Positions 63,886 to 64,000 of a stretch of 64,000 bases of DNA are shown piece after piece. The translations under genes and the position numbers were made by a program. Position 1 is the stretch's first letter; every line of letters starts with the position of its first letter. The stretch comes from Micromonospora wenchangensis. Lineage in GTDB: Bacteria > Actinomycetota > Actinomycetes > Mycobacteriales > Micromonosporaceae. The stretch covers positions 109,385 to 173,384 of the forward strand of contig NZ_MZMV01000009.1 of NCBI RefSeq assembly GCF_002210435.1. The letters run 5' to 3'. The notes beneath the pieces were generated by a model. That model did no database searches. It was given only the letters and a program-made list of their open reading frames with translations, and was not told the origin of the DNA.

Positions 63886-64000
63886 TGATCCGGGCGGGGC
63901 GACGGGTTCGCTTCTCCCGCCTTGTCCGTCCCGCCCCCACGCTGTTCCGCCCCGATCTCGGTCTGTCCGGCCGGCCATGCCCGGCTCGGTCCGGCTCGGC

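Larger units (their letters stand above)
63502..64000. other. 499-bp region after rpsA, no gene
   Basis: It contains the rpsA terminator (63571-63614), a Pro-codon-like low-complexity run (63620-63800) and a degenerate palindrome of the TAGCGGTATCC family near the right edge. Minus-strand frames here have random Arg/Gly composition. Confidence 0.45.

Noticed and set aside
63615..63990. Minus-strand frames of about 95 aa at the right edge
   Set aside because: Arg/Gly/Pro-rich with no ribosome site, spanning a degenerate palindrome; not protein-like.

Overview
This window comes from a very GC-rich actinobacterium, most likely a Micromonosporaceae (Micromonospora-type) chromosome. Supporting signs are the extreme third-position GC bias, GTG/TTG starts, several genes with a TAnnnT -10 box 6-7 nt before the start codon (probable leaderless transcripts), an ANTAR response regulator of the PdtaR type, a four-S1-domain RpsA, a PolA without a recognisable proofreading active site, and secreted CBM2 carbohydrate-active proteins. 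The family assignment is inferred from gene content, not from a search.

Layout. 0-9.3 kb: the 3' end of lgt, an FAD monooxygenase, a GNAT protein, and the translationally coupled glutamate synthase pair gltB-gltD. 9.9-12.5 kb: a secreted M1 metallopeptidase and a secreted SGNH esterase. 12.5-19.7 kb: the most unusual part, a same-strand cluster with no obvious named function: a membrane protein joining a degenerate NTPase-like cytoplasmic half to an extracytoplasmic type-1 periplasmic-binding-protein domain, an FtsK/SpoIIIE-type ATPase with one intact and apparently two degenerate nucleotide-binding modules, a coiled-coil/three-TM protein, a WXG100-sized helical protein, and an unrecognised 144-aa protein. 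19.9-30.5 kb: a DUF6204-like protein, a CBM2 protein carrying two DUF3237-like domains, a D-amino-acid oxidase, an M48 metallopeptidase followed by a small EACC1-like protein, an aldo/keto reductase, a SpoIIE-type phosphatase and a YCII protein. 30.8-46.4 kb: pyk, tesB, a kinase/VWA-solute-binding operon, an Rrf2 regulator with a TSUP transporter, a PLP decarboxylase, a CBM2-PL11 rhamnogalacturonan lyase, an LLM flavin oxidoreductase, a divergent Lrp regulator/PLP sulfur-amino-acid lyase pair, and a LAGLIDADG protein just downstream of tRNA-Leu(CAA). 46.6-63.5 kb: pdtaR, an Asp-box lipoprotein, a complete branched-chain amino acid ABC operon (livKHMGF) followed by a second polar amino acid ABC system, polA, an isochorismatase-fold hydrolase, a DUF2945/DUF3140 pair, a methyltransferase and rpsA.

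How genes work together. Nitrogen and amino acid metabolism dominate: GltBD makes glutamate, two ABC systems import amino acids, and DAO, the PLP decarboxylase and the PLP lyase break amino acids down, the lyase probably under its divergent Lrp regulator. The secreted enzymes (M1 peptidase, SGNH esterase, CBM2-PL11 lyase, CBM2-DUF3237 protein) fit a saprophyte living on plant polymers.

Non-coding structure. Strong hairpins lie in most convergent gaps. Several belong to recurring families: a palindrome with core TAGCGGTATCC (four copies, three of them beside a TGATCGACTCA tag), a palindrome with core TATGCCTG (two copies), and a GATCAAGAGGTTTGCG repeat present three times in one gap. A six-copy 15-bp minisatellite lies immediately behind the methyltransferase gene. 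No CRISPR array, rRNA, insertion sequence or prophage was seen.
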